DNA of 64,000 bases from Ardenticatenaceae bacterium (GCA_020634315.1 JACKBV010000007.1:124001-188000); one strand, 5' to 3'; positions 26,978 to 35,751 are shown, counted from the stretch's first letter. Numbers and translations: made by a program. Notes: generated by a model not told the origin, from the sequence alone.

Positions 26978-27207
26978 TAGCCGAGAACCTCATGGGTTTT
27001 GTGGATTTTGATTCTTCCAGGCGGTATTGGTTTTGGCATACCAATGCCTGCTCCCTCAAAACAGAATTTCTGTGGGCTGATCACCTTGTAAATCTGGGGG
27101 ATAAGGATATATGTTGCCGCTACTAACCGCCAAACAATTAGATTTTATTTATCCTTACGCCGAGCATTAGGATTCCGAATTCTAGACGAAAGGAGGGGAT
27201 TTTGCAA

Positions 27208-27240
27208 ATGGCGCAACGCCTGCCAATGCCTTGCGTATAG
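27208..27240 (+). CDS. Possible 10-codon leader ORF
   Basis: ATG 27208 follows AAAGGAGGGG at good spacing and reads MAQRLPMPCV before TAG. It lies 43 bp before the LiaF-like gene within the 306-bp spacer 26978-27283. It could be a translated leader or chance. Nothing else is recognised in this spacer. Confidence 0.2.
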   Translation: MAQRLPMPCV

Positions 27241-27283
27241 GAGAACAATCACGGGTATTTACGGCGAACGGAGGTTGTAAACG

Positions 27284-28354
27284 ATGTCCGATAATTCTTT
27301 TGATAATGGTATGCGTGGCGCACGACGACGCCATAATCCTTCTTTATTTGGCCCAATTGTGCTAATTGCTATCGGTGCTTTTTTCTTGCTGCGCAATATG
27401 GGCATGCTGCCTGAGGTGGGTTGGAATTGGGGAGCTGTCTGGCAGTTGTGGCCGCTATGGCTCATTTTTATGGGCGTCAACATCATTGTGCGACAAGTGC
27501 CACGGCCGTTTGGCGCGTTGTTGAGCGGCGTGGTGGGGATCGCTGCGGTTGGCGTGTTTGGGTATGTCTTGTTTTTCGGCGAAGATAACCCAACCTTGCA
27601 GCGTTTTGGCATTTCTGCGGAAACGGCCGATCTGAAAACAGAAACGATCTCTTATGCGGGTAATGATGTGAGCAAAGCGGTTGTGGACATTAATTTCGGT
27701 GCGCCGGGCGCGACGCTGCGGGCTTTGGACGACAGCCGCGATGTCATTAACGGCCGTGTCACTTCCTTTGGCGACATCACCTTTGATGCCAGTGATGAAG
27801 GCGGCGAGGCGACCATTTCCCTGAGCACACATGACAGCGCCGGTTGGTATTGGTTCCTTAATCCCAACAATTGGAGCAACATCGGTGATGAAGCAAATTG
27901 GGAATTGGGGTTAAACCCGCGTGTGGAGACCGATTTACGCCTGGATGTTGGGGCTGGTGCCGTTGACCTGCAATTGGCCGATTTGACACTGAGCCATTTG
28001 GATGTGGATGGTGGCGCGGGCAGCGTGACACTGGTTTTGCCCGATGGAAATTATAATGTGGTGTACGATGCCAGCGCCGGTTCAACACAACTTTGGCTTG
28101 GGGAAAGTGGACGGCAGGAAGTGGAAATTTCTGGCAGTGCGGGCAGCATCACGCTTTATTTGCCGGACTCTATGGAAGCGCGTGTCGAAGTGAACGATGG
28201 AGCCGGTAGTTTTAGCATTGACCGCGATCGGTTTACTCAGGTGAGCGGCAACAAGGACGACGATGGGGTGTGGGAGACAGATGGCTATGAGGATGCGCCG
28301 AATCGCGTGGATTTGTTTGTTGACATTGGCGCGGGGAGTGTGAGGATTCGGTGA
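27284..28354 (+). CDS. LiaF-like membrane protein with beta-solenoid (toastrack) domain
   Basis: A 356-residue protein with an N-terminal LiaI/LiaF-type (DUF5668-like) pair of helices (NPSLFGPIVLIAIGAFFLLRNMGML..VGWNWGAVWQLWPLWLIFMGVNII, then a third helix). A C-terminal repetitive beta-rich region follows, with repeated patterns such as LDVGAGAVDLQLADLTLSHLDVDGGAGSVTL, like the DUF4097/toastrack fold. In Firmicutes, LiaF proteins inhibit envelope-stress sensor kinases; no kinase is adjacent here, so the role is open. GGAGG precedes the ATG. The stop codon touches a long heptad repeat at 28350. Confidence 0.75.
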   Translation: MSDNSFDNGMRGARRRHNPSLFGPIVLIAIGAFFLLRNMGMLPEVGWNWGAVWQLWPLWLIFMGVNIIVRQVPRPFGALLSGVVGIAAVGVFGYVLFFGEDNPTLQRFGISAETADLKTETISYAGNDVSKAVVDINFGAPGATLRALDDSRDVINGRVTSFGDITFDASDEGGEATISLSTHDSAGWYWFLNPNNWSNIGDEANWELGLNPRVETDLRLDVGAGAVDLQLADLTLSHLDVDGGAGSVTLVLPDGNYNVVYDASAGSTQLWLGESGRQEVEISGSAGSITLYLPDSMEARVEVNDGAGSFSIDRDRFTQVSGNKDDDGVWETDGYEDAPNRVDLFVDIGAGSVRIR

Positions 28355-28481
28355 TCGGTGGTCGGTGGTCGGTGGCCGGTGATCGGTGGCCGGTGATCGG
28401 TAAACGGTAATCAGTAAGCGGTAAACCGATTACCGTTCACCGCTTACCGTTCACCGCTTACCGTTTACTGCCTACCGTCTG
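28350..28481. repeat. Long heptad-unit inverted repeat
   Basis: About eleven consecutive 7-nt units of the form GGTRRNC (GGTGATC, GGTGGTC, GGTGGCC, GGTAAAC, GGTAATC, GGTAAGC) are followed by about seven units of the complementary form (GTTCACC, GCTTACC, GTTTACT). The arms pair to give a long imperfect hairpin between the convergent LiaF-like and sufE genes. The right arm encodes the last few residues and stop of SufE. Confidence 0.8.
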
Positions 28482-28893
28482 CGAGTTGTTTCATGTAGCG
28501 CAAAATGGCGCTGATGCCGTTGAGGCGCTGACCGCTCAGGACTGTTTGCAGCCCCATTTGCAGATAGAATTCGTTGGGAACGGCCGTTATTTGTTCTGCC
28601 GTCAGCCCATCCAATCCCTGATACAAAATTGAAGCAAAGCCGCGCACGGTAGGCGCTTCGGCGGGCACGTCAAAAAAGTAATGGACGTGCCCATTTTCTT
28701 TTTCTGCATAAACAAAAATGGGCGACATACATTCATGCACCTGATGGTCATTTTGTTTGTCAATGTAACGTGTTGGTAAGGGGGGCAGCTGCTCGGCAAA
28801 CTCTAGCAGGTATTCCAGCTTTTCTTGTCCCTGGCAGTAGCTAAAATCTTCGACAATTTCATGCAGTTTAGGTGGTAGTTCATCTATCATCAT
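28465..28893 (-). CDS. sufE: Cysteine desulfuration protein SufE
   Basis: A 142-residue SufE-family protein, which accepts persulfide sulfur from SufS and passes it to the SufBCD Fe-S scaffold. LPPKLHEIVEDF...EKLEYLLEFAEQLPPLP is the family N-terminus. The usual active-site cysteine region reads NDHQVHECMSPIFVYAE, with the Cys in place, and RGFASILYQGLDG follows. The start at 28893 has GGAGGTC upstream; a further in-frame start at 28935 is poorer. No suf operon is adjacent. Its C-terminal residues DGRQ derive from the heptad repeat. Confidence 0.9.
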   Translation of the reverse strand: MMIDELPPKLHEIVEDFSYCQGQEKLEYLLEFAEQLPPLPTRYIDKQNDHQVHECMSPIFVYAEKENGHVHYFFDVPAEAPTVRGFASILYQGLDGLTAEQITAVPNEFYLQMGLQTVLSGQRLNGISAILRYMKQLADGRQ

Positions 28894-29046
28894 GTCCCTT
28901 TGACCTCCAAGTGATACCGCGAAGTATGCTAACACAGCTTAGCCCGTGTGTTTTTATCTCCAATCAGTTGCTCAGTTTTTACGGAACGGCCGTTGCCCAT
29001 GTGTTATACTCCGCCGCGATAAATTCGCAAGCAAGGAGACTCCCCT

Positions 29047-29841
29047 ATGCAACCATACCTGGACTTAATGCGTCACGTACTAGAAAACGGCCGTCGCAAA
29101 GAAGATCGCACCGGCACCGGCACCCTCAGCATTTTTGGCTACCAAATGCGCTTTGACCTGAGCGCCGGATTTCCGGCAGTCACCACCAAAAAGTTACATT
29201 TGCGCTCCATCATTCATGAACTGCTCTGGTTTTTGCAGGGCGATACCAACGTGCGTTATCTCCAGGAAAACAAAGTCAGCATATGGGATGAATGGGCCGA
29301 CGCCAATGGCGACTTAGGGCCGGTGTATGGATACCAGTGGCGTTCATGGCCGACACCAGATGGCGGCGCAGTCGATCAGATTGCCCAGGTAATTGCGCAA
29401 ATTAAACAAAATCCCTATTCGCGCCGCCACATTGTCAGCGCCTGGAATGTCGCCGATCTGCCGAAGATGGCCTTAGCGCCCTGCCATACGTTGTTCCAGT
29501 TTTACGTGGCGGATGGCAAATTATCTTGCCAGTTGTATCAACGCAGCGCCGACATCTTTCTCGGTGTGCCGTTCAACATCGCGTCCTATGCGCTGCTGAC
29601 GTTGATGATAGCCCAGGTGACGGGCTACCAACCGGGTGACTTTGTGCATACTTTTGGCGATGCCCATCTTTACCTCAATCACCTGGAACAGGCGCAGTTA
29701 CAGCTGACGCGCACGCCCTTGCCCCTGCCCACCATGCAGCTTAACCCAGATGTAACAGATATTTTCGCCTTTCGGTATGAGGATTTTGCGCTGCTCGATT
29801 ATCAATCTCACCCACACATTAAGGCGCCGATTGCCGTTTAG
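29047..29841 (+). CDS. thyA: Thymidylate synthase
   Basis: A 264-residue ThyA, of normal length for the E. coli type, making dTMP from dUMP with methylenetetrahydrofolate. Landmarks: NGRRKEDRTGTGTLSIFG at the folate/phosphate loop, LLWFLQGDTN, the catalytic cysteine in LAPCHTLFQFYV, the SCQLYQRSADIFLGVPFNIASYALL block, and HTFGDAHLYLNH. AAGGAGA precedes the ATG, with TATACT (29005-29010) as a possible -10 box. folA follows 24 bp later, the usual pairing because ThyA oxidises the cofactor that DHFR regenerates. Confidence 0.97.
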   Translation: MQPYLDLMRHVLENGRRKEDRTGTGTLSIFGYQMRFDLSAGFPAVTTKKLHLRSIIHELLWFLQGDTNVRYLQENKVSIWDEWADANGDLGPVYGYQWRSWPTPDGGAVDQIAQVIAQIKQNPYSRRHIVSAWNVADLPKMALAPCHTLFQFYVADGKLSCQLYQRSADIFLGVPFNIASYALLTLMIAQVTGYQPGDFVHTFGDAHLYLNHLEQAQLQLTRTPLPLPTMQLNPDVTDIFAFRYEDFALLDYQSHPHIKAPIAV

Positions 29842-29865
29842 GGTAGTCATCGCCAAGAGGAATTT

Positions 29866-30384
29866 ATGGCTTCTTGTATCGCATTTGTTGTAGCAATGGA
29901 TCAACAGGGGGTGATTGGGGTAAACGGCCGTATCCCCTGGCATCTCCCCGACGACATGAAATGGTTCCGCGAGGTGACAATGGGCAAACCCGTCATCATG
30001 GGGCGCAAAACATACGAGAGCATCCCGGCACGCTTTCGCCCATTGCCAGGACGGCACAACATCGTCATCACGCGCCAGCCCGATTATGATGCTCCTGGGG
30101 CAACCGTTGTTCACACCATCCAAGAAGCGTTAGCCGCCGCCGGTGATGTGCAGGAGATTGTGATTGGCGGTGGCGGCGTGCTATACGAAGCGTTATTGCC
30201 ACAAGCCAATCGCCTCTATCTCACCCTGGTTGATGGCACATTCCTCGGCGACACCTTTTTCCCAGCCTACGATCCTGCACAGTGGCAGGAGACATTTCGG
30301 CAAACCCACGAAGCCGACGAGCGCCACGCTTACCGGTTTTCCTGGCTCATTTTGGCGCGTCAAAATCCCCCAAATGGGATGTAG
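29866..30384 (+). CDS. folA: Dihydrofolate reductase
   Basis: A 172-residue DHFR that reduces dihydrofolate to tetrahydrofolate with NADPH. The N-terminal core IAFVVAMDQQGVIGVNGRIPWHLPDDMKWFREVTMGKPVIMGRKTYES shows the catalytic acidic residue in LPDDM and the NADPH-binding GRKT; later GGGGVLYEALLPQANRLYLT completes the nucleotide site. It lies in an operon with thyA. The NGRIPW segment coincides with an AACGGCCGT copy, so the repeat sits inside a conserved catalytic loop where the protein sequence happens to allow it. Confidence 0.96.
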   Translation: MASCIAFVVAMDQQGVIGVNGRIPWHLPDDMKWFREVTMGKPVIMGRKTYESIPARFRPLPGRHNIVITRQPDYDAPGATVVHTIQEALAAAGDVQEIVIGGGGVLYEALLPQANRLYLTLVDGTFLGDTFFPAYDPAQWQETFRQTHEADERHAYRFSWLILARQNPPNGM

Positions 30385-30419
30385 ACGGCCGTTTCCCCAC
30401 TGCTTACAATTGCGTAGTT

Positions 30420-31340
30420 ATGACAACAACCATTCTTACACACAGTCGCGTTACCTGGACGAACATCGTCCAACCCACTCTTGAGGACATGGATCAACTC
30501 AAGAGCCGTTATCCCCATTTCCATCCACTCAATTTGCATGACTGCACAAGCGAGTTGGAATTCCCCAAAATAGATCACCATGATGGCTATTTATTCATTG
30601 TTGTCCATTTGCCACGTTGGGACAGTCAAGAACGCATTTCTCGCCCCAGCGAAGTAGACATTTTTGTTGGCAAAGGCATCTTGGTGACATCACACGCCGG
30701 GATTTTGAAGCCGCTCAATGAATTATTTGCGCGTTTGCAGCAAGATGAAGCCTTGCGCAATGATTTAATGGGACACGGCGCAAGCCCGCTGCTCTATGAA
30801 CTGCTCGACGAGCTGATTAATTACTGTTTCCCCATTCTGCAAAAGGTAAACCAAAACATTCGCCATGCCGAAGAGCACCTCTTCCACGAAGAGACGGAAC
30901 ACATCTTGCGCGATATTGCCATTGTCCGGCGCGATGTCATCGCCTTGCGCCATATTTTGCGGCCACAGTGGGATGTTTTCGACGCTCTGGAAAAGGGCAA
31001 TTGGCCCTTTATCCATGATGATCTGACGCTTTATTGGAGCAATTTAGGCGATCACCTGGCGCAGCTAAAAGCGATGTTGGATGAGCACATGGATGTGATC
31101 GACGGGTTATCAGACACAATCGACACGCTCGCCTCACATCGCATTGATGGCGTGATGCGGGTGCTGACGTTCATCACCATTTTGACCGCGCCATTGACGT
31201 TGATGGCGACCATTTTTGGCATCAATGTCGAATTACTGCCGGTGCAATACCATCCCCTGCTCTTTTTGGGGGTCATCATCATTGGCATTTTGCTGACGTT
31301 AGTTTTGATTGTTTATTTGAATCGGCGCGGTTTTTTGTAG
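30420..31340 (+). CDS. CorA-like divalent-cation transporter with GIN in place of GMN
   Basis: A 306-residue protein with the CorA layout: cytoplasmic alpha/beta domain, long helical region (IRHAEEHLFHEETEHILRDIAIVRRDVIALRHILRPQWDV), then two C-terminal transmembrane helices. The pore signature at the end of helix 1 reads ATIFGINVELLP, whereas nearly all CorA-type Mg2+ channels have Y/F-GMN; the base sequence (TTT GGC ATC AAT) confirms Ile. This could change ion preference or gating. ATG 30420 is used because homology starts there; no Shine-Dalgarno is seen. It follows folA by 35 bp. Confidence 0.85.
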   Translation: MTTTILTHSRVTWTNIVQPTLEDMDQLKSRYPHFHPLNLHDCTSELEFPKIDHHDGYLFIVVHLPRWDSQERISRPSEVDIFVGKGILVTSHAGILKPLNELFARLQQDEALRNDLMGHGASPLLYELLDELINYCFPILQKVNQNIRHAEEHLFHEETEHILRDIAIVRRDVIALRHILRPQWDVFDALEKGNWPFIHDDLTLYWSNLGDHLAQLKAMLDEHMDVIDGLSDTIDTLASHRIDGVMRVLTFITILTAPLTLMATIFGINVELLPVQYHPLLFLGVIIIGILLTLVLIVYLNRRGFL

Positions 31341-31341
31341 C

Positions 31342-31400
31342 GTATTACGTATTGCGTATTGCGTATTCAGAGGACAACACGCAATACGCAATACGCAATT
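31342..31400. repeat. Heptad (GTATTGC) hairpin between corA-like gene and valS
   Basis: GTATTGCGTATTGCGT (31349-31364) pairs perfectly with 31379-31394 around a 14-nt loop, and the 7-nt period extends the stem imperfectly on the outside. It lies between convergent genes. The same GTATTGC unit forms a hairpin between dnaK and dnaJ. Confidence 0.75.
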
Positions 31401-31454
31401 TGATGTCGATGACTGCGTTAGCAGAAAGAACAAACGCAGCCACGACCAACGCCT

Positions 31455-33353
31455 TTAAGGAAGCAGCGCCAACGTGTAACGGCCGTTTCCCTCCATACAC
31501 TCACCCTCTTGCGGTAACGCACCATTAATCACAATCATTTGCGCACGCGTAATGCTGAGCAAATCAGCCGTGCTCGTTTGCAGGGCTGTTTGCAGCGCGG
31601 CATCTGTCGTGATCAGGTGCAGCTGAGCCAGTTCGGTGCCCAGCGCCAGGTTATGGTCGCTTTTGTAGCGGCGCACGCGGCTGGCAATGTGCATGAGGGT
31701 TTCGCCCAGGGAAACGGCCGTTTCATCCACCCATTCCTCGGCCACCTGCGGCCACGCCGCGCGGTGAATCGAATCTGCGCCCTCCGCTGCGGCGAACAGC
31801 CCCAGGTAAATTTGCTCCGTCACAAACGGCAAAATCGGCGCAAACAGCTTGAGCGTCGTCAGCAGCGCTGTAGACAGCGCCATTTGTGCGCCCATCGCCT
31901 CCGCGCCGCCATCATAAAGCCGCTTTTTCGCCATTTCCAGGTAATTGTCCGCCAGGTCACGCCAGAAAAACGCCTCCATCTCACTTTTAGCCGTTGCATA
32001 ATCATATGCCGCAAACAGCTCCGTCACGCGGGCAATCACCTGCTGCGTCCGCGCCAGAATCCAGCGGTCGGCAGGTGTGGTCGAGATGGCAGCCGCCGTT
32101 TTCCAATCCTCCGTTTCCAGGAAGCGGCTGCTAAAGCGGGCCACATTCCACAATTTGTTCACCAGCTTGGCCCCTGCCTGGATTTTCTCCTCGCTGATGA
32201 TGGCATCTTTGCCTAAACCGGTACTTGCCGTCCAATAGCGCACGGCATCGGCCGAATATTGGTTAATCATTTCCAGCGGCGGCATTGGCCCACCACCCCG
32301 GCTTTTGCTCAATTTGACCATCCCTTCGGGAGCCAATCCCCAACCGGAGATGCCCACATTTTTCCAGGGCAAGGTGCCGAAGTGATAATGCGATTTCACA
32401 ATCGTGTAAAAAGCCCAGGTGCGAATAATTTCATGCGCCTGTGGTCGCAGCGAAAAGGGGCTGGTTTGTTCGTAGAGGCTGTTTGCGGCGTCTGCCAGGG
32501 GCGACCATTGCGCCGCAATTTGTGGCGACAACGAGGACGTGAACCAGGTGTCCATCACGTCGCTTTCTGGGGTGAAAGATGTGCCGCCGCAGGTTGGACA
32601 CGGCCGTTTCGGGTTTGTCGCCGTGGGATCGATGGGCAAATCAGCCATGTCGGCCAACAACAGCTCGCCACAACCATCACATGTCCACACAGGAAACGTC
32701 ACGCCAAAGTAACGCTGACGGCTGATGCACCAATCCCAACTCAAGTTTTCCACCCACTGCCGATAACGATTTTTCATGTGCGCCGGATGCCAGGCGATTT
32801 CCTCGCCAGCTTCTAAAAACGCTTCTTTGTGGTCCAGCACGCGAATAAACCACTGCTTCGTCACAATATATTCCACGGGCGTGTCGCACCGCTCGTGGGC
32901 ACGCACGGTTTGTGCGATGGGTGTCTGGCTGAGCAGCAGCTTTTGCGCGGCCAAGGTTTGCACAATGGCGCGGCGTGCTTCTGCCGTAGACAGTCCGGCA
33001 AAATCGCCAGCAGCAGCGGTCATATGTCCATCACGGTCAATGGCTTCGATTAGTGGCAGTTTGTGGGTGTGCCACCAGGCCACATCGGTGGTGTCGCCAA
33101 AGGTGCAGCACATAACGGCTCCGGTTCCTTTTGTCGGATCGGCCGCCGGGTCGGTGAGGATGGGCACGCGCTGCCCAAAGAGGGGCACGATGGCTTGTTG
33201 CTCGTGCAGATGGAAGAAACGGCCGTCTTCTGGATGCACAAAAATCGCCACACAAGCGGGCAGCAGTTCCGGGCGCGTCGTGGCAATGGGCAGCGGTGTG
33301 CCATCTTCCAAATGGAAGGCGAGGTCATAGAAAGTGCTTTGCCGCTCCAGAAT
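31455..33353 (-). CDS. valS: Valyl-tRNA synthetase, C-terminal part (frame broken)
   Basis: The main body of a class I valyl-tRNA synthetase, starting in frame at about LERQSTFYDLAFHLEDGTPLPIATTRPELLPACVAIFVHPED (editing domain). It continues through the catalytic-domain return (WCISRQRYFGVTFPVW), a zinc-type Cys pair (CPTCGG), the KMSKS loop as KLSKSRGGGP, the anticodon-binding helical domain and a shortened C-terminus. It joins the N-terminal part at about 33351, where a one-base change restores a continuous protein of about 820 residues. The stop at 31455 faces the corA-like gene across a heptad hairpin. Confidence 0.88.
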   Translation of the reverse strand: MLERQSTFYDLAFHLEDGTPLPIATTRPELLPACVAIFVHPEDGRFFHLHEQQAIVPLFGQRVPILTDPAADPTKGTGAVMCCTFGDTTDVAWWHTHKLPLIEAIDRDGHMTAAAGDFAGLSTAEARRAIVQTLAAQKLLLSQTPIAQTVRAHERCDTPVEYIVTKQWFIRVLDHKEAFLEAGEEIAWHPAHMKNRYRQWVENLSWDWCISRQRYFGVTFPVWTCDGCGELLLADMADLPIDPTATNPKRPCPTCGGTSFTPESDVMDTWFTSSLSPQIAAQWSPLADAANSLYEQTSPFSLRPQAHEIIRTWAFYTIVKSHYHFGTLPWKNVGISGWGLAPEGMVKLSKSRGGGPMPPLEMINQYSADAVRYWTASTGLGKDAIISEEKIQAGAKLVNKLWNVARFSSRFLETEDWKTAAAISTTPADRWILARTQQVIARVTELFAAYDYATAKSEMEAFFWRDLADNYLEMAKKRLYDGGAEAMGAQMALSTALLTTLKLFAPILPFVTEQIYLGLFAAAEGADSIHRAAWPQVAEEWVDETAVSLGETLMHIASRVRRYKSDHNLALGTELAQLHLITTDAALQTALQTSTADLLSITRAQMIVINGALPQEGECMEGNGRYTLALLP

Positions 33354-33915
33354 CGAGGAGTTCGGCCTGGGCGATGGCCGTCTGGCATTCGGGACACCAG
33401 ATTGTGGGAGCTTGCTGCCGGTAAGCCAATCCTTTGTCGTAGAGGTCGAGAAAAGACCATTGCGCCAGGCGGCGTGCAGGATCATCAATGGTGCGATAGG
33501 TGTAACGCCAATCAATGGACAGTCCCAATCGCTGCCACAGAGTCTCGTAATCTTTTTCGGCCGTTTCGCTCACCGCCAGGCAGCGGCGGATAAACGCTTC
33601 GCGCCCAATGTCGGCGGCACGGATGCCTTCCCATTTTTCCACCAACCGTTCGGTGGGCAGGCCGTTGTCGTCAAAGCCCATGGGGTAATAGACGTTACGG
33701 CCGTTCATGCGCCAAAAGCGGGCGATGAAGTCGGCATGGCTGTAAGAATAGACATGCCCCAGGTGCAAATGTCCCGACACTGTGGGCGGGGGCGTATCAA
33801 TGCTGTAAACAGGTGCGCCGCTGTTGGGGTCGAAGTGGTAGGTTCCCTGTTCCTGCCACTGTTGTTGCAGCCGCATTTCGGCCGTGTCCGGGTTGTACCG
33901 TTTTGGAAGAGTCAT
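33325..33915 (-). CDS. valS: Valyl-tRNA synthetase, N-terminal part (frame broken)
   Basis: Starts at ATG 33915 with GGAGG upstream and shows the ValS N-terminus LPKRYNP..AEMRLQQQWQEQGTYHF and the HIGH-type motif SGHLHLGHVYSYSHAD. It runs into WCPECQTAIAQAELLDS before leaving frame. On the minus strand the bases GATTCTGG (33354-33347) contain one T too many for the family sequence; dropping it yields AQAELLDLERQSTFYDL. Because ValS is essential and the T-box leader is intact, a sequencing error, or a second valS elsewhere, should be considered. Confidence 0.88.
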   Translation of the reverse strand: MTLPKRYNPDTAEMRLQQQWQEQGTYHFDPNSGAPVYSIDTPPPTVSGHLHLGHVYSYSHADFIARFWRMNGRNVYYPMGFDDNGLPTERLVEKWEGIRAADIGREAFIRRCLAVSETAEKDYETLWQRLGLSIDWRYTYRTIDDPARRLAQWSFLDLYDKGLAYRQQAPTIWCPECQTAIAQAELLDSGAAKHFL

Positions 33916-33971
33916 TTTTGCCTCCAGAGATTGAGGATGAACAATGGATAATGCCAACCGTTCATCGCAAA

Positions 33972-34302
33972 TAAAAACGCCCCAATCATCCTTGAGGACG
34001 AAAGGGGGCTTCTTCCGCGGTACCACCTCATTTCGCAGCTATGTAACAACACAACTGCGCACTTTTGTCCCGACCATCATCAGGACTGCGCTGTAACGGG
34101 CTTACCCGTGCCGGTCTACTGAGGCTGATAGTTTGCTGACAAACGATCATCCCTTTCTGCGGCATATTTACCGGACGACATTCAGCGGAGGGTTTCTTGT
34201 GGGGGCTTTCAGCCTTTCACTGGTGTGAAGTGGCCCCATCTTTTCTGTCAATGCCGTTTCCGCTTACTCCTCCCGGCATGGTGTGGATGTATTGAATTGT
34301 TG
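33972..34302 (-). ncRNA. Valine T-box leader of valS
   Basis: On the minus strand the region holds the conserved T-box core GGTGGTACCGCGG (about 34027-34015). It is followed by a terminator that can form between GCCCCC and GGGGC with a T-run (about 34010-33972), and preceded by a GGAGGAGTAAGCGGAAA stretch matching the Stem I AGUA region. Near the 3' side of Stem I is CTGAATGTCGTCC, where GTC (34179-34177 or 34176-34174) is a valine codon suited to be the specifier. Uncharged tRNA-Val would favour the antiterminator and allow valS transcription. This is an established mechanism; the assignment to valine rests on specifier and gene. Confidence 0.9.
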
Positions 34303-34308
34303 CCTGCC

Positions 34309-34338
34309 ATTATAAAGAGAAGCATCTTGTTTTGACAA
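34309..34338 (-). promoter_or_regulatory. Promoter of T-box-valS transcript
   Basis: TTGTCA (34338-34333), an 18-bp spacer and TATAAT (34314-34309) on the minus strand, placing the transcript start near 34302. Confidence 0.7.
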
Positions 34339-34470
34339 GCATTTCCTGCTCGTTTTTGTCGGGAATTTCCAGGAAGTTGCCGCGGGACGCCTCCCGCCGG
34401 TTATTTATGGATGATGTGGGAATTTGACAACAGTTGACGGCCGTTTCCCCCTGACGGACAATACAAAGCT

Positions 34471-35739
34471 ATGCAGACTCGTCGTTTACACATGTTATTT
34501 TGCTCAAGCTGGCTGCTGCTAACATTGGCAGCGTGCCAGGCGCAAATACCGTTGCTGGCGGTAGCCGAACAGCCAACGGTGGTTTTGCCTACGTTGATGC
34601 CCACTGCACCCCCTCTTTCTCTATCAACTACCGCCGCGCCGACGGCCACAGAAATGGTTGTTTTGGCACAGGTAGATGTGAGCAGCGAGATGGAGCTTGC
34701 TGAGGAAACGGCCGTTCCCACAGCCACCCCTCCGCCTAATTTGCCGCCAACTTTCACACCGGCGGCAACGGCTCGGCCCACGCAGCCACCTGTGCTCACG
34801 GCCACATTGACGCTGCCGCCAACGGCCACGCCGCTGCCTGTGGCAACGGCCGTTATCAACCGCACCTGCCCGGATCCCGTGCCGCTCAAGCCAGAGTACG
34901 TGCGTTATTACCTCTCGCCCAACCTGTGGCCCGCGCCCAATGCTGCCATGAACGACACACACTTTTGGCTGTCGAAACCATTGCCGGGAGGCGGCCGTTA
35001 CCTCATCAACCAGACCTTTCCCTATGGGTGGGATGGGGCCGGGCTGCTTTTGCTGCACAACGGCGTTGATTCGGCCGATCCATTGGGGACGCCGGTTTTG
35101 GCTGCCGCTGCCGGGACAGTTGTCGTGGCGCAAGACGATTACAATGAATGGTATGGTTGGCGCTGTGACTGGTATGGACATCTCGTTGTCATCGAGCATG
35201 ACCAGCGCTGGTTTGGGCAGCCGGTGTACACGCTGTACGGGCATGTGCTGAACATCAATGTGGAAGCAGGACAGCATGTGGAAACGGGTGAACAGGTAGC
35301 GGAAGTCGGTTTTGGCGGTGCGGCGACTGCGCCCCATTTGCATTTTGAAGTGCGCGTGGGCAGCAATGAATTTGGCTCGACGCGCAACCCGATGTTGTGG
35401 GTATATCCAGGGGATACGCGCGGTGTCATTGCCGGACGCCTGCTAGACCCAGACGGCCGTCCCTGGCAAGGCGTGGCCCTCAGCCTGATTAGCGATGAGG
35501 GCGAAGTTGTGGCGACAACATGGAGCTACCTGGATGATCCGCTGCATTACATCAACTCCGACGAAGGATTGGCTGAAAATTTCCTTTTCTCTGATGTGGT
35601 GCCGGGAACTTACGTCATTTACACCAAGCTGCAAGATGTGGAATATCAGCAGCCGGTATTGGTAACGGCCGGTGAGTTGGTGACGACGGCGATCACAACG
35701 GAGCCGTTTAAAACGCCAACCCCAACACCGCAAGAGTGA
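34471..35739 (+). CDS. M23-family peptidase lipoprotein
   Basis: A 422-residue protein with a lipoprotein signal (LLLTLAAC, Cys about residue 22) and a long Thr/Pro/Ala-rich spacer to about residue 130. A LytM/M23 domain follows: HNGVD supplies the HxxxD zinc ligands, HLVVIEHD leads into YTLYGHVLNINVEAGQHVETGEQVAEVG, and APHLHFEV gives HxH. A C-terminal beta-sandwich-like region (RGVIAGRLLDPDGRPWQGVALSLI) resembles a carboxypeptidase-regulatory fold. It would be anchored outside the cell and cleave peptidoglycan or act as a structural partner. The spacer has two AACGGCCGTT copies. The upstream 33916-34470 region is taken up by the T-box. Confidence 0.87.
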   Translation: MQTRRLHMLFCSSWLLLTLAACQAQIPLLAVAEQPTVVLPTLMPTAPPLSLSTTAAPTATEMVVLAQVDVSSEMELAEETAVPTATPPPNLPPTFTPAATARPTQPPVLTATLTLPPTATPLPVATAVINRTCPDPVPLKPEYVRYYLSPNLWPAPNAAMNDTHFWLSKPLPGGGRYLINQTFPYGWDGAGLLLLHNGVDSADPLGTPVLAAAAGTVVVAQDDYNEWYGWRCDWYGHLVVIEHDQRWFGQPVYTLYGHVLNINVEAGQHVETGEQVAEVGFGGAATAPHLHFEVRVGSNEFGSTRNPMLWVYPGDTRGVIAGRLLDPDGRPWQGVALSLISDEGEVVATTWSYLDDPLHYINSDEGLAENFLFSDVVPGTYVIYTKLQDVEYQQPVLVTAGELVTTAITTEPFKTPTPTPQE

Positions 35740-35751
35740 ACGGACGCATTG

